Assembly: GCF_052118845.1 (NCBI RefSeq)
Contig: NZ_JBQKGJ010000016.1
Location: 1 to 64,000, forward strand
Source of the DNA: Bilifractor sp002394235
Lineage (GTDB): Bacteria > Bacillota > Clostridia > Lachnospirales > Lachnospiraceae
Direction: 5' to 3'
Length of the DNA: 64,000 nucleotides
Shown in pieces: positions 8,057-17,121 of the stretch. A model generated the notes under the pieces. The model saw only the letters and a program-made list of their open reading frames with translations. It was not told the origin of the DNA and searched no databases. A program made the translations under genes and the position numbers. Positions within the stretch are counted from its first letter, which is position 1, and the number at the start of each line of letters is the position of its first letter.

Positions 8057-9595
8057 TCATTTCTTGTCCTTGAGGATCGCGCTCATAATCTTCTCCTGCG
8101 TAACCTCATCAGCAGAAAACTCTCCCGCCATTTTTCCTTCATTCATGACATAAATCCGGTCGCACATACCCAGAAGCTCCGGAAGCTCAGAGGAAATCAT
8201 AATGACAGCCTTTCCCTGTGAGACCATATCGTTGATGATCTGATAAATCTCATACTTCGCGCCGACATCGATGCCTCGCGTCGGCTCATCCAGAATCAGG
8301 ACATCCGGCTCCGCAAACATCCACTTCGCAAGCAGCACCTTCTGCTGATTGCCTCCCGACAGATTTCCGACATTCTGCTGAATGCTGGGCGTCTTTGTAT
8401 GCATGGCCTTTACATAAATTTCCGCCTGCTTATTCTCCTCGGGCACATTTACGATTCCGCGTTTGGAAGAGATTTTATCCATGCGCGCAAGCGTGGTATT
8501 TCTCGCAATCGTCTCCGAAAGTATCAGTCCGTTTGTCTTCCGGTCCTCCGTCGCGTAGGCAAGTCCGTGCGCGATCGCATCGGCTTCATTTTTCAGATGA
8601 ACCTCCTTGCCGTTAATAAATTCCTGTCCGGATATGTGCGATCCGTAGCTTCTTCCGAACAGCGACATCGCCAGCTCTGTGCGGCCCGCGCCCTGAAGTC
8701 CCGAGAAGCCCACAACCTCGCCCCTGTGAACCTCAAAGCTGATGTGATCATCCATGCACTTCTCTGTATACACCGGGTGATATACCGTCCAGTCCTTGCA
8801 GGCAAAAATCACGTCTTTACTGATCTTATGTTCTCTTGCCGGATACCGATCTGTCAGTTCCCTTCCAACCATTCCCTTGATGATCCGGTCCTCATCGATA
8901 TTGTGATCCGGATTCGGAATCGTCTCGATTGTCTGGCCGTCACGAAGAACCGTGATATTATCCGCGCAATAGGCAACCTCATTGAGTTTGTGTGTGATAA
9001 TGATGGACGAAATTCCCTGCTTCTTAAAGCCGAGGATCATGTCCAGAAGCATTTTGGAATCTTCCTCATTCAGCGAGGATGTCGGCTCATCAAGAACCAG
9101 CAGCTTACAGTTCTTGGAAAGTGCCTTCGCGATTTCCACCAGCTGCTGCTTACCGGTACCGATATCCTTGATCAACGTATGGGAGGACTCTTTCAATCCA
9201 ACCCGCTTCATGGCATCCTGCGCTTCCTGGAACGTTCTGTCCCAGTCAATGACTCCGGATTTCTTCCGGCGCTCATTTCCCATGAACATATTCTCGGCGA
9301 TCGTAAGCTCCGGAATCAAAGCCAGCTCCTGATGCACGACTGCAATTCCGAGCTTTTCGGATTCCTTAATATTGTGGAACCTGCAGACACTCCCGTTATA
9401 AACGACATCCCCTGTATACTGTCCAAACGGAATGGTCCCTGCAAGTACATTCATCAGCGTAGATTTCCCGGCGCCGTTTTCGCCGACAAGCGCGTGGATC
9501 TCTCCGCGTTCCACTTTGAAATTGACATGATTCAGAGCTTTGACACCAGGATACTCTTTGACGATGTCTTTCATTTCAAGAATTATGTCTGCCAA
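8057..9595 (-). CDS. mmsA: Monosaccharide ABC transporter, ATP-binding protein (MmsA type)
   Basis: Energises uptake with the adjacent permease. The 512-residue protein has two fused ABC domains, as in RbsA/XylG/MmsA. The first has Walker A GENGAGKST and a LVLDEPTSSL Walker B region. The second has a degenerate P-loop (GLQGAGRTEL), an LSGGNQQK signature and LILDEPTRGIDVG. A TTG start at 9595 is chosen: AGGAGG sits seven bases upstream and the protein then begins MADIILEMKDIVKEY, matching family length. The longer ATG frame adds 27 residues without a ribosome site. The gene lies 116 bp after the binding-protein gene in the same operon. Confidence 0.94.
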   Translation of the reverse strand: MADIILEMKDIVKEYPGVKALNHVNFKVERGEIHALVGENGAGKSTLMNVLAGTIPFGQYTGDVVYNGSVCRFHNIKESEKLGIAVVHQELALIPELTIAENMFMGNERRKKSGVIDWDRTFQEAQDAMKRVGLKESSHTLIKDIGTGKQQLVEIAKALSKNCKLLVLDEPTSSLNEEDSKMLLDMILGFKKQGISSIIITHKLNEVAYCADNITVLRDGQTIETIPNPDHNIDEDRIIKGMVGRELTDRYPAREHKISKDVIFACKDWTVYHPVYTEKCMDDHISFEVHRGEVVGFSGLQGAGRTELAMSLFGRSYGSHISGQEFINGKEVHLKNEADAIAHGLAYATEDRKTNGLILSETIARNTTLARMDKISSKRGIVNVPEENKQAEIYVKAMHTKTPSIQQNVGNLSGGNQQKVLLAKWMFAEPDVLILDEPTRGIDVGAKYEIYQIINDMVSQGKAVIMISSELPELLGMCDRIYVMNEGKMAGEFSADEVTQEKIMSAILKDKK

Positions 9596-9711
9596 GTGAA
9601 TACCTCCTGTGCAATCTGTTTCTTTTCGAAAAAAGAGGCCGCCGCAAGATGCTCTATGCGACAGCCCCTGATTCATTTTGTGCTATCGTCCCTTTCGGTA
9701 AATCCTTTCGA

Positions 9712-10968
9712 TTACCCTACCGGGTGCAGATATCCTTTGTCATCCTTTGTGTAATATCCGGGATCTACAAGCTCTTTGTCCATGTTGTCCTTGGTTACAA
9801 CGGTCGGAACGAGCAGGTAAGACGGGATGACACCGGTTCCGTTATCATAAGATGAAGTATCATAGGAGCAGTCGAAATCCCATCCGGACTTGGAGATCAG
9901 GGAATCATCCGGCTTCTCTCCGTTCAGCATTGCCTTTGCCAGGTCAAGGGTTACAACTGCCTCGTTGGCAACTGCCTTGTACACGGTCATGGTCTGCTTG
10001 CCGTCTACGATATTCGCAAGGTTTGCCTCGTCGCCGTCCTGTCCGGTGATGATAACATCGTTGCTGCCTGCATAGTCAGACTCAATGGCCTGTGTAACAC
10101 CGAGTGCCGTAGAATCGTTGGAGCATACGGCTGCATCCAGCTGTGTACCGTCACTGTAATAAGATCCGAGGATATTCTGGAATCTCTTCATAGCTGTGGA
10201 AGTATCCCACTGTGCGGTAGCAACCTGATCAAATTCGGTCTGTCCTGACGGAACCTTCAGAGTGCCCTTGTCGATGTATGGCTTCAGCACATCCATCGCG
10301 CCGTTGAAGAAGAATGTCGCATTATTGTCTGCGGGATCTCCGGCTGTGAACTCGATGTTGTAGGTCTTGTCGCCTGCATTGTCAAGATCCAGCTGCTTTG
10401 CAACGAATTCGCCCTGCAGCTTACCTACGGTGTAATTATCGAAGGATACGTAGTAGCTGATAGCGTCTGTATTCATGATCAGACGGTCATATGCGATAAC
10501 CGGAATGCCGGCGTCCTTTGCCTCGTTCAGAACCTGGCTCAGAGCCTCGCCGTCGATTGCCGCAACTACCAGCAGGTCTACCTTGTCTGCGATCAGTCCT
10601 TCGATATCGTTGTTCTGCTGTGCGGACTTGTTATCGGAATAAGTAAGCTCTACCTTGTAGCCTGCCTTTTCAAACTGGTCCTGCAGATAAGAACCATCGC
10701 GGTTCCATCTCTCCAGAGATTTGGTCGGCATCGAAATACCGATGGTCTGTCCGCCTGCCGACGCCGTATCCGAGGTGGCTTCCGTATCAGCGGACTCATC
10801 TGCTGCTTCGCTGGATGCAGAAGATGTGCTTTCCTCCTTCGCCGCCGATGATGCGGAAGACGAAGATCCGGACGCGGATGTACTTGTGGATGCGGTGGAT
10901 CCGCAGCCCGCGAACAGAGATGCCGCCATAGCCGTACAAAGCAGTGTGCTTACGATTCTCTTTTTCAT
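9712..10968 (-). CDS. chvE: Monosaccharide-binding lipoprotein (ChvE family)
   Basis: Extracytoplasmic solute receptor of the ABC importer. It has an N-terminal lipoprotein signal with lipobox LFAGC (Cys22), then a Ser/Ala/Glu-rich linker of about 50 residues, then a type I periplasmic binding fold. Segments such as ISMPTKSLERWNRDG, AAIDGEALSQVLNEAK and PVIAYDRLI are hallmarks of ChvE/XylF proteins that bind aldohexoses and pentoses. Length is 418 residues. AGGAGG lies upstream of the ATG. It is first in the operon and is followed by the ATPase and permease genes. The linker is typical of Gram-positive lipoprotein receptors tethered through a thick wall. The ligand cannot be fixed from sequence. 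Confidence 0.93.
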   Translation of the reverse strand: MKKRIVSTLLCTAMAASLFAGCGSTASTSTSASGSSSSASSAAKEESTSSASSEAADESADTEATSDTASAGGQTIGISMPTKSLERWNRDGSYLQDQFEKAGYKVELTYSDNKSAQQNNDIEGLIADKVDLLVVAAIDGEALSQVLNEAKDAGIPVIAYDRLIMNTDAISYYVSFDNYTVGKLQGEFVAKQLDLDNAGDKTYNIEFTAGDPADNNATFFFNGAMDVLKPYIDKGTLKVPSGQTEFDQVATAQWDTSTAMKRFQNILGSYYSDGTQLDAAVCSNDSTALGVTQAIESDYAGSNDVIITGQDGDEANLANIVDGKQTMTVYKAVANEAVVTLDLAKAMLNGEKPDDSLISKSGWDFDCSYDTSSYDNGTGVIPSYLLVPTVVTKDNMDKELVDPGYYTKDDKGYLHPVG

Positions 10969-11066
10969 TTTCTAAAACCCTCCTTTTGATCATACAAATG
11001 AAAAAAGAAACCTGCGTGAAACATAACGATGTGGAAAACCGGTTTGATGACTAGAAGTTTTCCTTT

Positions 11067-11085
11067 CATACCCGTATGATATCAT
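11067..11085. promoter_or_regulatory. Palindromic operator candidate upstream of chvE
   Basis: CATACCCGTATG overlaps the perfect 10-bp palindrome ATGATATCAT about 100 bp upstream of the chvE start. Overlapping dyads in this position suggest a regulator site. No clear -35/-10 pair could be assigned, and no regulator is tied to it by sequence. Confidence 0.35.
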
Positions 11086-11140
11086 TCATTATTCACAACG
11101 AAAATATGTCATTCTTGCTCGAAATCATACGAAATATCCA

Positions 11141-11180
11141 AAATAAAATCCTATCCCCATGTCCGGAGGGTAGGATTTTT
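11141..11180 (-). terminator. Terminator after phosphoglucomutase
   Basis: AAAATCCTATCCCC pairs with GGGTAGGATTTT across a short loop. On the minus strand the stem is followed by TTTTATTTT. It separates pgm from the chvE operon. Confidence 0.8.
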
Positions 11181-11279
11181 TTGTCAAAAAAATCCCGTGA
11201 AGCAAAAATATCCTACTCCACGGGTGATCGTAAATGCGCATGCGTTCTCTGTCTCTGCTGCGGCAGACGCTGTTCTCCT

Positions 11280-12971
11280 TTATCGGTCTGCCGAAAATGC
11301 CTCCAGAACCGCATCCCGCAGCCCGTCCGCTCTTCGCTCGGCATCCTGGCTGTTTTCAGCGCGCGTATAGAAATAAAACTTCAGCTTCGGTTCCGTGCCC
11401 GACGGCCGCATCGCGAACCAGTCACCGTTTTCCATACGGAACTTCAGCACATTCGACGGCGGAATATCTTCCCATCCATGGAGATAGTCGGTAACCTCCG
11501 CGACGCGGAATTCTCCGAACCGGTCCGGTTTCTCCTCCCGCGCCTTCCGCATGATCCGCGCAATTTCTTCCGCTCCGGTCTGTCCCTTCCGAATCAGAGA
11601 CACCTGTCTCTCGGCAAAATACCCATACCTTTTGTACAGCGCCTCCAGCGCGTCGCCCGGTGTCATGCCTTTCTTCTTATAAAATGCTGCCATCTCCATC
11701 ATCAGAAGCCCCGCCGCAATTCCGTCCTTGTCCCGCACCCGCTCACCGGGCGCGCAGCCGATGCTCTCCTCATACGCGAAGAAATACCGGTACCCTTCCT
11801 TCTCAAGCCGCGGAATGACGCCGCAGATATTCTTGAAGCCCGTCAGTGCCTCAAATACCCGGATCCCGTAGGACTCGCAGATAGTTTTCCCCATGTCTCC
11901 GGTCACGATGGATTTTATCATCGCCCCGTTTTCCGGCAGAGTCCCCGCCGCCTTCTGACTCTCCGCCATGTACGCGATCAGCATCGCTCCGGTCTGATTG
12001 CCGTTCAAGGGACGGAAGCCTCCCTTCCCGTCCGGCAGCTCCACCGCCATACGGTCACTGTCCGGATCCGTGGCGATCAGCAGATCCGCGTGCAGCTTCT
12101 TCCCAAGCTTCTCCGCAAGCGCAAACCCACGAGGATCCTCCGGGTTCGGATATCCCACCGTTGTAAAATCCGGATCGGGATCCTTCTGTTCCGGGACGAT
12201 CATAAAATTTTCATATCCAAGTTCCCGCGCCGCCGTCTCCATCGGGATGCTTCCCGCCCCGTTCAGCGGTGTGTACACGACGATAACTGAGCGATCCAGT
12301 TCGCTGTCCGGTCTCTGCTTCAGTCCCTCCGCATAGTCCAGATACCTCCGGTCCATATCCTCTCCGATCATACGGATCATTCCCTCCCGGATTCCCTCTT
12401 TCAGAGACATCCGGGGGAATGGATCAAAGAGGTCGAGTCCCTGAATCTCCCGCAGAATCCCGTCGGATACCGCGCCCGAGATCTGGGCTCCGTCCTCCTG
12501 GTAAACCTTGTAGCCGTTATATTCCTTTGGATTGTGGCTTGCCGTCATATTGATCCCGGAAAGCGCATGTAGCTCCCGCACCGCAAAGGACAGTTCCGGC
12601 GTCGGTCTCATGGACGGGAACAGCCACACGCGGATTCCGTTTCCCGCCAGAATCTCCGCCGCCAGTTCCGAATACTCCCTGGAATGATGCCGGCAGTCAT
12701 AGGCCACCGCGACGCCCCTTGTCAGATCCTCTCCGCTCTTCTTCAGATAACCGGCGATCCCCTGCGTCGCTCTTCCGACCGTGAGCGGATTCATCCGGTT
12801 CGTCCCCGCGCCGCAGATGCCTCTTAAGCCCGCCGTTCCGAATACAATCTCCTGATAAAACCGGTCGTTGATTTCCCGTTTGTCTCCGCGGATCGAGAGC
12901 AGCTCCTGCCTCATCGGGTCACCTTCCGGAAGCCTGTCCAGCCATTCCTGATATTTTTCCTCTGCATTCAT
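11280..12971 (-). CDS. Alpha-phosphoglucomutase / phosphomannomutase family
   Basis: Interconverts glucose 1-phosphate and glucose 6-phosphate (or the mannose equivalents), linking glycolysis with polysaccharide precursor synthesis. The 563-residue protein has the four-domain phosphohexomutase pattern: FGTAGLRG near the N-terminus, the phosphoserine loop MTASHNPKEYNGYK with Ser145, the Mg-binding DPDSDR motif, the sugar-binding EESIG motif and a C-terminal phosphate loop RPSGTEPKLKFYF. Length and the Y-N-G-Y-K segment match the PgcA-type branch of Firmicutes. The ribosome site is weak (GGCAGG, about 8 bases from ATG). It is a single-gene unit between an XylF-like gene upstream and its own terminator. 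Substrate preference is inferred from the branch only. Confidence 0.93.
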   Translation of the reverse strand: MNAEEKYQEWLDRLPEGDPMRQELLSIRGDKREINDRFYQEIVFGTAGLRGICGAGTNRMNPLTVGRATQGIAGYLKKSGEDLTRGVAVAYDCRHHSREYSELAAEILAGNGIRVWLFPSMRPTPELSFAVRELHALSGINMTASHNPKEYNGYKVYQEDGAQISGAVSDGILREIQGLDLFDPFPRMSLKEGIREGMIRMIGEDMDRRYLDYAEGLKQRPDSELDRSVIVVYTPLNGAGSIPMETAARELGYENFMIVPEQKDPDPDFTTVGYPNPEDPRGFALAEKLGKKLHADLLIATDPDSDRMAVELPDGKGGFRPLNGNQTGAMLIAYMAESQKAAGTLPENGAMIKSIVTGDMGKTICESYGIRVFEALTGFKNICGVIPRLEKEGYRYFFAYEESIGCAPGERVRDKDGIAAGLLMMEMAAFYKKKGMTPGDALEALYKRYGYFAERQVSLIRKGQTGAEEIARIMRKAREEKPDRFGEFRVAEVTDYLHGWEDIPPSNVLKFRMENGDWFAMRPSGTEPKLKFYFYTRAENSQDAERRADGLRDAVLEAFSADR

Positions 12972-13007
12972 AAACCGAACCTGCCTTTCTCATCGTTATT
13001 CGTAGGT

Positions 13008-13110
13008 CGCATCCATCTCGCCCCATGATCCATACATCGCATCCATCTCGCCCACTATAATCCATACATCGCATCCATCTCGCCCACCATGATCCATACA
13101 TCGCATCCAT
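13008..13110. repeat. 30-32-bp tandem repeat upstream of pgm
   Basis: CGCATCCATCTCGCCCAC-type units start at 13008, 13038, 13070 and 13102. On the minus strand they create repetitive short open frames rich in MDAMYG, which are artefacts. The array is immediately upstream of the pgm start. Confidence 0.8.
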
Positions 13111-13229
13111 TTTGCTCCGCATTGTTCGCCCGTGGCTGAAAAGTCACGTGAACAGAAGGCACTCCTCGGGTGGACGATAAATCCGCCGTCATTTTCCGAC
13201 CGCACCTGACAAGGCCCGGTCCACAGATT

Positions 13230-14288
13230 TCACGACCCCGACATTTCCTCCGAGCCCTGCGCATGGAGGTACACATCCTCTTTCCTGTGGAATCCGCTCG
13301 CAATCACTGTGCTGTCCACATTCTCCTTCGTGACCTTTACCGGCTGAATGGCAATGTACGGAACATCATAGGTTCCGTCGCTCATGGTCTCATCCGTCTC
13401 GGGCATTTTTCCCTTCGCCATCTGCACGGCGTAATCCGCCGCCTTCTCCGCAAGCTTCTCGATCGGCTTGTACACCGTAATCGTCTGCGTCCCCTCGACA
13501 ATTCTCTGACACGCGTCCAGATCCGCGTCCTGTCCGGTGACCGTGACGCTTCCGGCCTTCTTTCGCTCGGCAAGCACCCGCACCGCCTGACCCGCAATCG
13601 CGTCATTGCCACATACAATGGCCCCTGCGTTCTCCACATCCTCCGGATGCTCCGTCAAATAGCTGTATGCAATGCTGTCATCCCAGTTGTCGCAGGAAAT
13701 GCTGTCGATCATCTTCAGATTATCATTGATTTCAGCGTCGAATCCCTTGTTGACCAGCGTCACGTTGTAATCGGCGGGTGAACCGTTCACCTTCACGTAG
13801 CTTCCGCCGTCCGGCATCGCCTCATTCACTGCGTCCGCCATGAACTTTCCCACCGTCTCATTATCGAATGTTATGTACAGGTCCGTGTCCGCGTTCTGAA
13901 TCAGACGATCATAGGAAATCACCCGGATTCCCTCCCTTTTGGCTTCGCTGATCTCCTTTCCCAGACTGTCCCCGTCCGTCGCCACGATCACCAGCACATC
14001 CACATCCGAATCTATCATGTGGCTGATAATTGATTTCTGCTCCCCGACATCTCCGTTCGCGTTGCCCACGATCACCTCCGCCCCGAGGTCCTTCGCCGTC
14101 GAGGTAAAAATATCACGGTCCCGCTCCCAGCGCTCAATTACAAACGAATCAAACACAAGTCCGATCTTCGGCTTCAGCTCCGCCTTCTCCGGCTCCACAG
14201 ATGACGTATCCGGCCGCTCCGTGCCGCAGCCGCAGAGTACTGCCGAAATCAGCAGCGCCGCTCCGCACAAAAATCCCCCTCGCTTCAT
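13230..14288 (-). CDS. Orphan XylF/ChvE-like sugar-binding lipoprotein
   Basis: A 352-residue secreted receptor with a lipobox LCGC (Cys21) followed by a type I periplasmic binding fold. GLVFDSFVIERWERDRD, VATDGDSLGKEI, ISYDRLIQNADTD and VTGQDADLDAC are family-typical for xylose/ChvE-type receptors. The start at 14288 has GGGAGG. No permease or ATPase accompanies it. It is divergent from a cassette encoding a membrane-anchored binding protein, a YesM-like kinase and a YesN-like regulator. It may therefore present sugar to that sensor or to the nearby MmsAB transporter (inference). Ligand unknown. Confidence 0.88.
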   Translation of the reverse strand: MKRGGFLCGAALLISAVLCGCGTERPDTSSVEPEKAELKPKIGLVFDSFVIERWERDRDIFTSTAKDLGAEVIVGNANGDVGEQKSIISHMIDSDVDVLVIVATDGDSLGKEISEAKREGIRVISYDRLIQNADTDLYITFDNETVGKFMADAVNEAMPDGGSYVKVNGSPADYNVTLVNKGFDAEINDNLKMIDSISCDNWDDSIAYSYLTEHPEDVENAGAIVCGNDAIAGQAVRVLAERKKAGSVTVTGQDADLDACQRIVEGTQTITVYKPIEKLAEKAADYAVQMAKGKMPETDETMSDGTYDVPYIAIQPVKVTKENVDSTVIASGFHRKEDVYLHAQGSEEMSGS

Positions 14289-14304
14289 AACATCCTCCCG
14301 ATCA

Positions 14305-14380
14305 TACAGACCTGCCCGGCCTGCTCTACATTCAGGTCCGCCTGCTGCCTGCTCTGCCAGACATTAAGGTCCGCCTGCAC
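14305..14380. repeat. 33-bp direct duplication
   Basis: ACATTCAGGTCCGCCTGC at 14328 and ACATTAAGGTCCGCCTGC at 14361 stand 33 bp apart in the divergent spacer, with a weaker third partial copy near 14387. Confidence 0.6.
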
Positions 14381-14393
14381 TGTTCAACATTCA

Positions 14394-14422
14394 TTGCCTT
14401 TTCCTACAGGAATCATTATAAT
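14394..14422 (+). promoter_or_regulatory. SigmaA-type promoter of the sugar-sensing cassette
   Basis: TTGCCT (14394-14399) and TATAAT (14417-14422) are separated by 17 bp. Transcription would begin near 14429, about 70 bases before the first gene of the cassette. Confidence 0.7.
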
Positions 14423-14496
14423 ATTTTAACAGATATTGTAGCTGTATTCACAAAAATCTGTTCGTTTTTACAAAAACAGGAAAAGCCATAAGAATC

Positions 14497-15534
14497 ATGA
14501 TGAAAAAAAATCACAAGCACTCCGGCGGCCGGATCCGCGGCCTGAATCTGTTCCTCTGTATTTTCGGATCCATTCTGGTCATCATTACCATTGTAAGTAT
14601 GGTGGTCTTTGAACGCCAGATCCATGCACTCTCAGACCTGTCTTCAGGCGGATCCGGTTTCCGGTATAATTTTGCGTACATCGGAGACAAATCAAGCTCC
14701 TTTCAGAACGCCGTTTATGATCAGGCTCTCAAAGAAGCCGAAAAAAACGGCGACTACATCGAATTCACCGGTAAAAACCTGGATACCAGTTACACCATCC
14801 CCAAACTCATGGATCTCGCCATTCAGTCCAGGGCGGACGGCATCATCGTCAACGGCGATGACAGCGAGGAACTCAAGAGTGCCATCAACCGCGCCGTCAA
14901 TGCCGGCATCCCGGTCATCTGCGTCGGAACTGACTGCTACGGTTCCGGCAGACAAAGCTTCGTGGGCGTGTCCTACTACAACGTGGGAGAGGCTTATGGC
15001 AACACGCTCAGTTCTCTCGCGGAGAACCGCCGGCAGAACGTGCTTGTCATCGCCAGCCCGGAGGACAAGACCACCGGTCAGAATCTGGTCATCTCCGGAA
15101 TCAAGAACTCTCTCGAGAAGAATAACGTCATGGACCGCTTCTCGATTTCTTCAAAGACCCTCGGCAACGGCGACAGCTTCTCCACCGCCGAAGCCGTCAC
15201 GGATCTGTTTGAGAGCGCCGATCTCCCGGATATTCTGGTATGTCTCGACGAAACAACCACGAGCAGCGTGTGCCAGACTATCGTGGACACCAATCATGTA
15301 GGCGATGTAACGATCTGCGGCTACTACCGCAACGGCACCATCCTTAACGCCGTAGAGCGGAATGTCGCGGCGATGACCCTCACGGTCTCCGCAGAGGAAA
15401 TCGGACGCACTGCCGTCGACAATCTCCTTGAGTACATCGACAGCGGCTTTGTCACCGAGTATTCATCCATCGACATTGAGATCATCACACCCGAAAACGT
15501 TGGTGACTATCTGGAGAAGGAGGAAAAGTCTTGA
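14497..15534 (+). CDS. Membrane-anchored periplasmic-binding-protein sugar sensor
   Basis: A 345-residue protein with a short basic N-terminus, one membrane helix (about residues 15-37) and a type I periplasmic binding domain outside the cell (FAYIGDKSSSFQNAVYDQ, DGIIVNGDDSEELKSAINRA, GIPVICVGTD). There is no lipobox, so the helix is a permanent anchor. Its stop overlaps the start of the kinase gene (TTGA), and the regulator gene follows. This arrangement matches known sensor trios in which a binding protein hands the ligand signal to a LytS/YesM kinase. The role is inferred from architecture and gene order. It may sense the sugar carried by the neighbouring transporter. Confidence 0.85.
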   Translation: MMKKNHKHSGGRIRGLNLFLCIFGSILVIITIVSMVVFERQIHALSDLSSGGSGFRYNFAYIGDKSSSFQNAVYDQALKEAEKNGDYIEFTGKNLDTSYTIPKLMDLAIQSRADGIIVNGDDSEELKSAINRAVNAGIPVICVGTDCYGSGRQSFVGVSYYNVGEAYGNTLSSLAENRRQNVLVIASPEDKTTGQNLVISGIKNSLEKNNVMDRFSISSKTLGNGDSFSTAEAVTDLFESADLPDILVCLDETTTSSVCQTIVDTNHVGDVTICGYYRNGTILNAVERNVAAMTLTVSAEEIGRTAVDNLLEYIDSGFVTEYSSIDIEIITPENVGDYLEKEEKS

Positions 15535-17066
15535 TTCATCTGAAAAAAAACAGACCGGACAGCCCTCCGCAGAAGTCTTTTTCTGTCCCGAACGGGCAGA
15601 GACGTCTTCTCCACACCCTGGAGGGAAAGCTCACCCTCACGTTTCTGCTGGCCACCGCAGGTATTTTTGCCGTAAACCTCTTTCTGTTCCTGAATATCAA
15701 CAACGCGCTCGAAAGGGTCAACCGTGTCTTCTACTCCAATGTCCAGACCAACAACCTGTCCGAGGCTCTGGACAGTGTTCAGCAGAGTCTGACCGATTAT
15801 CTGAATGTCGGAAGCTCGGATAATCTCCGCAGTTTCTATCAGGTTCAGGGTGATTACACGAACTGCCTTGCCGCACTCGGCGATTATTCCGACAGCGTTG
15901 AGATTCAGAGCACGACCCGCGATATTCAGAATCTCTCTGATCATTACATGGAGCTTTGCGAAAACGCGCTCACCGCCAAGAGAGGAAGAAATATCCAGAA
16001 ATACAAGGACTATTATGAGGAAACCGTAAGCATGAACGACATCCTGCAGTCATACATCTACAGCATGAACAACCTCCTGCTGAAGGGCAACTCGGACAAT
16101 TATCTGAAGCTCGCGGACACCTTCCATTCTCTGGAAATCGTCTCCCTGTTCATGATCGTCATGATCGCCTTCCTCGATGTCTTCATGATCGTCACTACCG
16201 TCCGGCATGCGACCGCCCCTCTGCACGCACTAATCGCGGAGGCCGGCGAAATCGGAAAGGGAAACTTTGACGTTCCTCCGCTTGCGGTAAAAAGCGACGA
16301 TGAGCTCGGCATCGTCACCTCCGCCTTCAACGAAATGGTCGTCAGCATGAAAGGTTATCTCCAGAAGCTCAGGGAATCCATGGAATCCGAGAACCGGCTG
16401 AAGGAACGGGAACTCCTCATGAACGCCCACCTCAAGGAAGCCGAGCTGAAATATCTGCAGGCCCAGATCAATCCGCACTTCCTGTTCAATACCCTCAATG
16501 CAGGCGCGCAGCTTGCCATGATGGAGGAAGCGGACGGGACCTATAAGTATCTGCAGAATGTCGCTGCCTTCTTCCGCAATAAGACAAACCGTGAGAACCA
16601 GATCACAACTCTCGCGGATGAAATTGCCCTCGCTGACAACTACATGTATATCATCAACGTGCGTTTTTCCGGCGCAATCACCTATGAGAAGAGAATCGAC
16701 GATGATCTGACCCGGGTATCGGTACCCAGCATGATTCTGCAGCCAATCATCGAAAACGCGATCAATCACGGCGTCCGCGACATGGACCGCCCGGCGGTCA
16801 TCATCCTCTCCGTTTACCGGACCGGAAAATATATCACGCTCTCTGTCCATGACAACGGAAGAGGGATGACGGAGGAACAGATGAACGCGATTCTATCCGG
16901 AAACGCTCCTGTCAGACGAAAGGGAGATGAGACAAACGGAGTCGGGCTCTCCAATGTAATCAGCCGGATGCGGCTGTTTTACAACAGCGAGGATGTCTTT
17001 GACATCACAAGCCCGGGCGAGGGACAGGGAACCGAGGTCCTGCTTTATATTCCGATGCCGGAATAA
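15531..17066 (+). CDS. YesM/LytS-type sensor histidine kinase
   Basis: A 511-residue membrane kinase. TM1 is about residues 30-50 (LTFLLATAGIFAVNLFLFL), then an extracellular helical region, TM2 about 195-220, HAMP, then a His_kinase domain with the phospho-accepting His in QINPHFLFNTLNA and an ATPase domain with IENAINHG, DNGRGM and GVGLSNV. It begins at a TTG whose last two bases belong to the preceding TGA, with AAGGAGG upstream, so translation is probably coupled. It should phosphorylate the downstream regulator. Family assignment is firm; the signal is inferred to come from the upstream binding protein. Confidence 0.93.
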   Translation: MIHLKKNRPDSPPQKSFSVPNGQRRLLHTLEGKLTLTFLLATAGIFAVNLFLFLNINNALERVNRVFYSNVQTNNLSEALDSVQQSLTDYLNVGSSDNLRSFYQVQGDYTNCLAALGDYSDSVEIQSTTRDIQNLSDHYMELCENALTAKRGRNIQKYKDYYEETVSMNDILQSYIYSMNNLLLKGNSDNYLKLADTFHSLEIVSLFMIVMIAFLDVFMIVTTVRHATAPLHALIAEAGEIGKGNFDVPPLAVKSDDELGIVTSAFNEMVVSMKGYLQKLRESMESENRLKERELLMNAHLKEAELKYLQAQINPHFLFNTLNAGAQLAMMEEADGTYKYLQNVAAFFRNKTNRENQITTLADEIALADNYMYIINVRFSGAITYEKRIDDDLTRVSVPSMILQPIIENAINHGVRDMDRPAVIILSVYRTGKYITLSVHDNGRGMTEEQMNAILSGNAPVRRKGDETNGVGLSNVISRMRLFYNSEDVFDITSPGEGQGTEVLLYIPMPE

Positions 17067-17121
17067 CCATGATCATTAACGCGCCGTGGATGTCGGCGCC
17101 GCATTAAAGGGGGAATTGAAA

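Noticed and set aside
11076..12290. 404-codon plus-strand ORF opposite phosphoglucomutase
   Set aside because: Antisense shadow with repetitive Arg/His/Pro content, crossing a terminator.
12996..13303. Overlapping minus-strand ORFs rich in MDAMYG and DVWIM
   Set aside because: They are translations of the 30-32-bp tandem repeat, with low-complexity content and no ribosome site.
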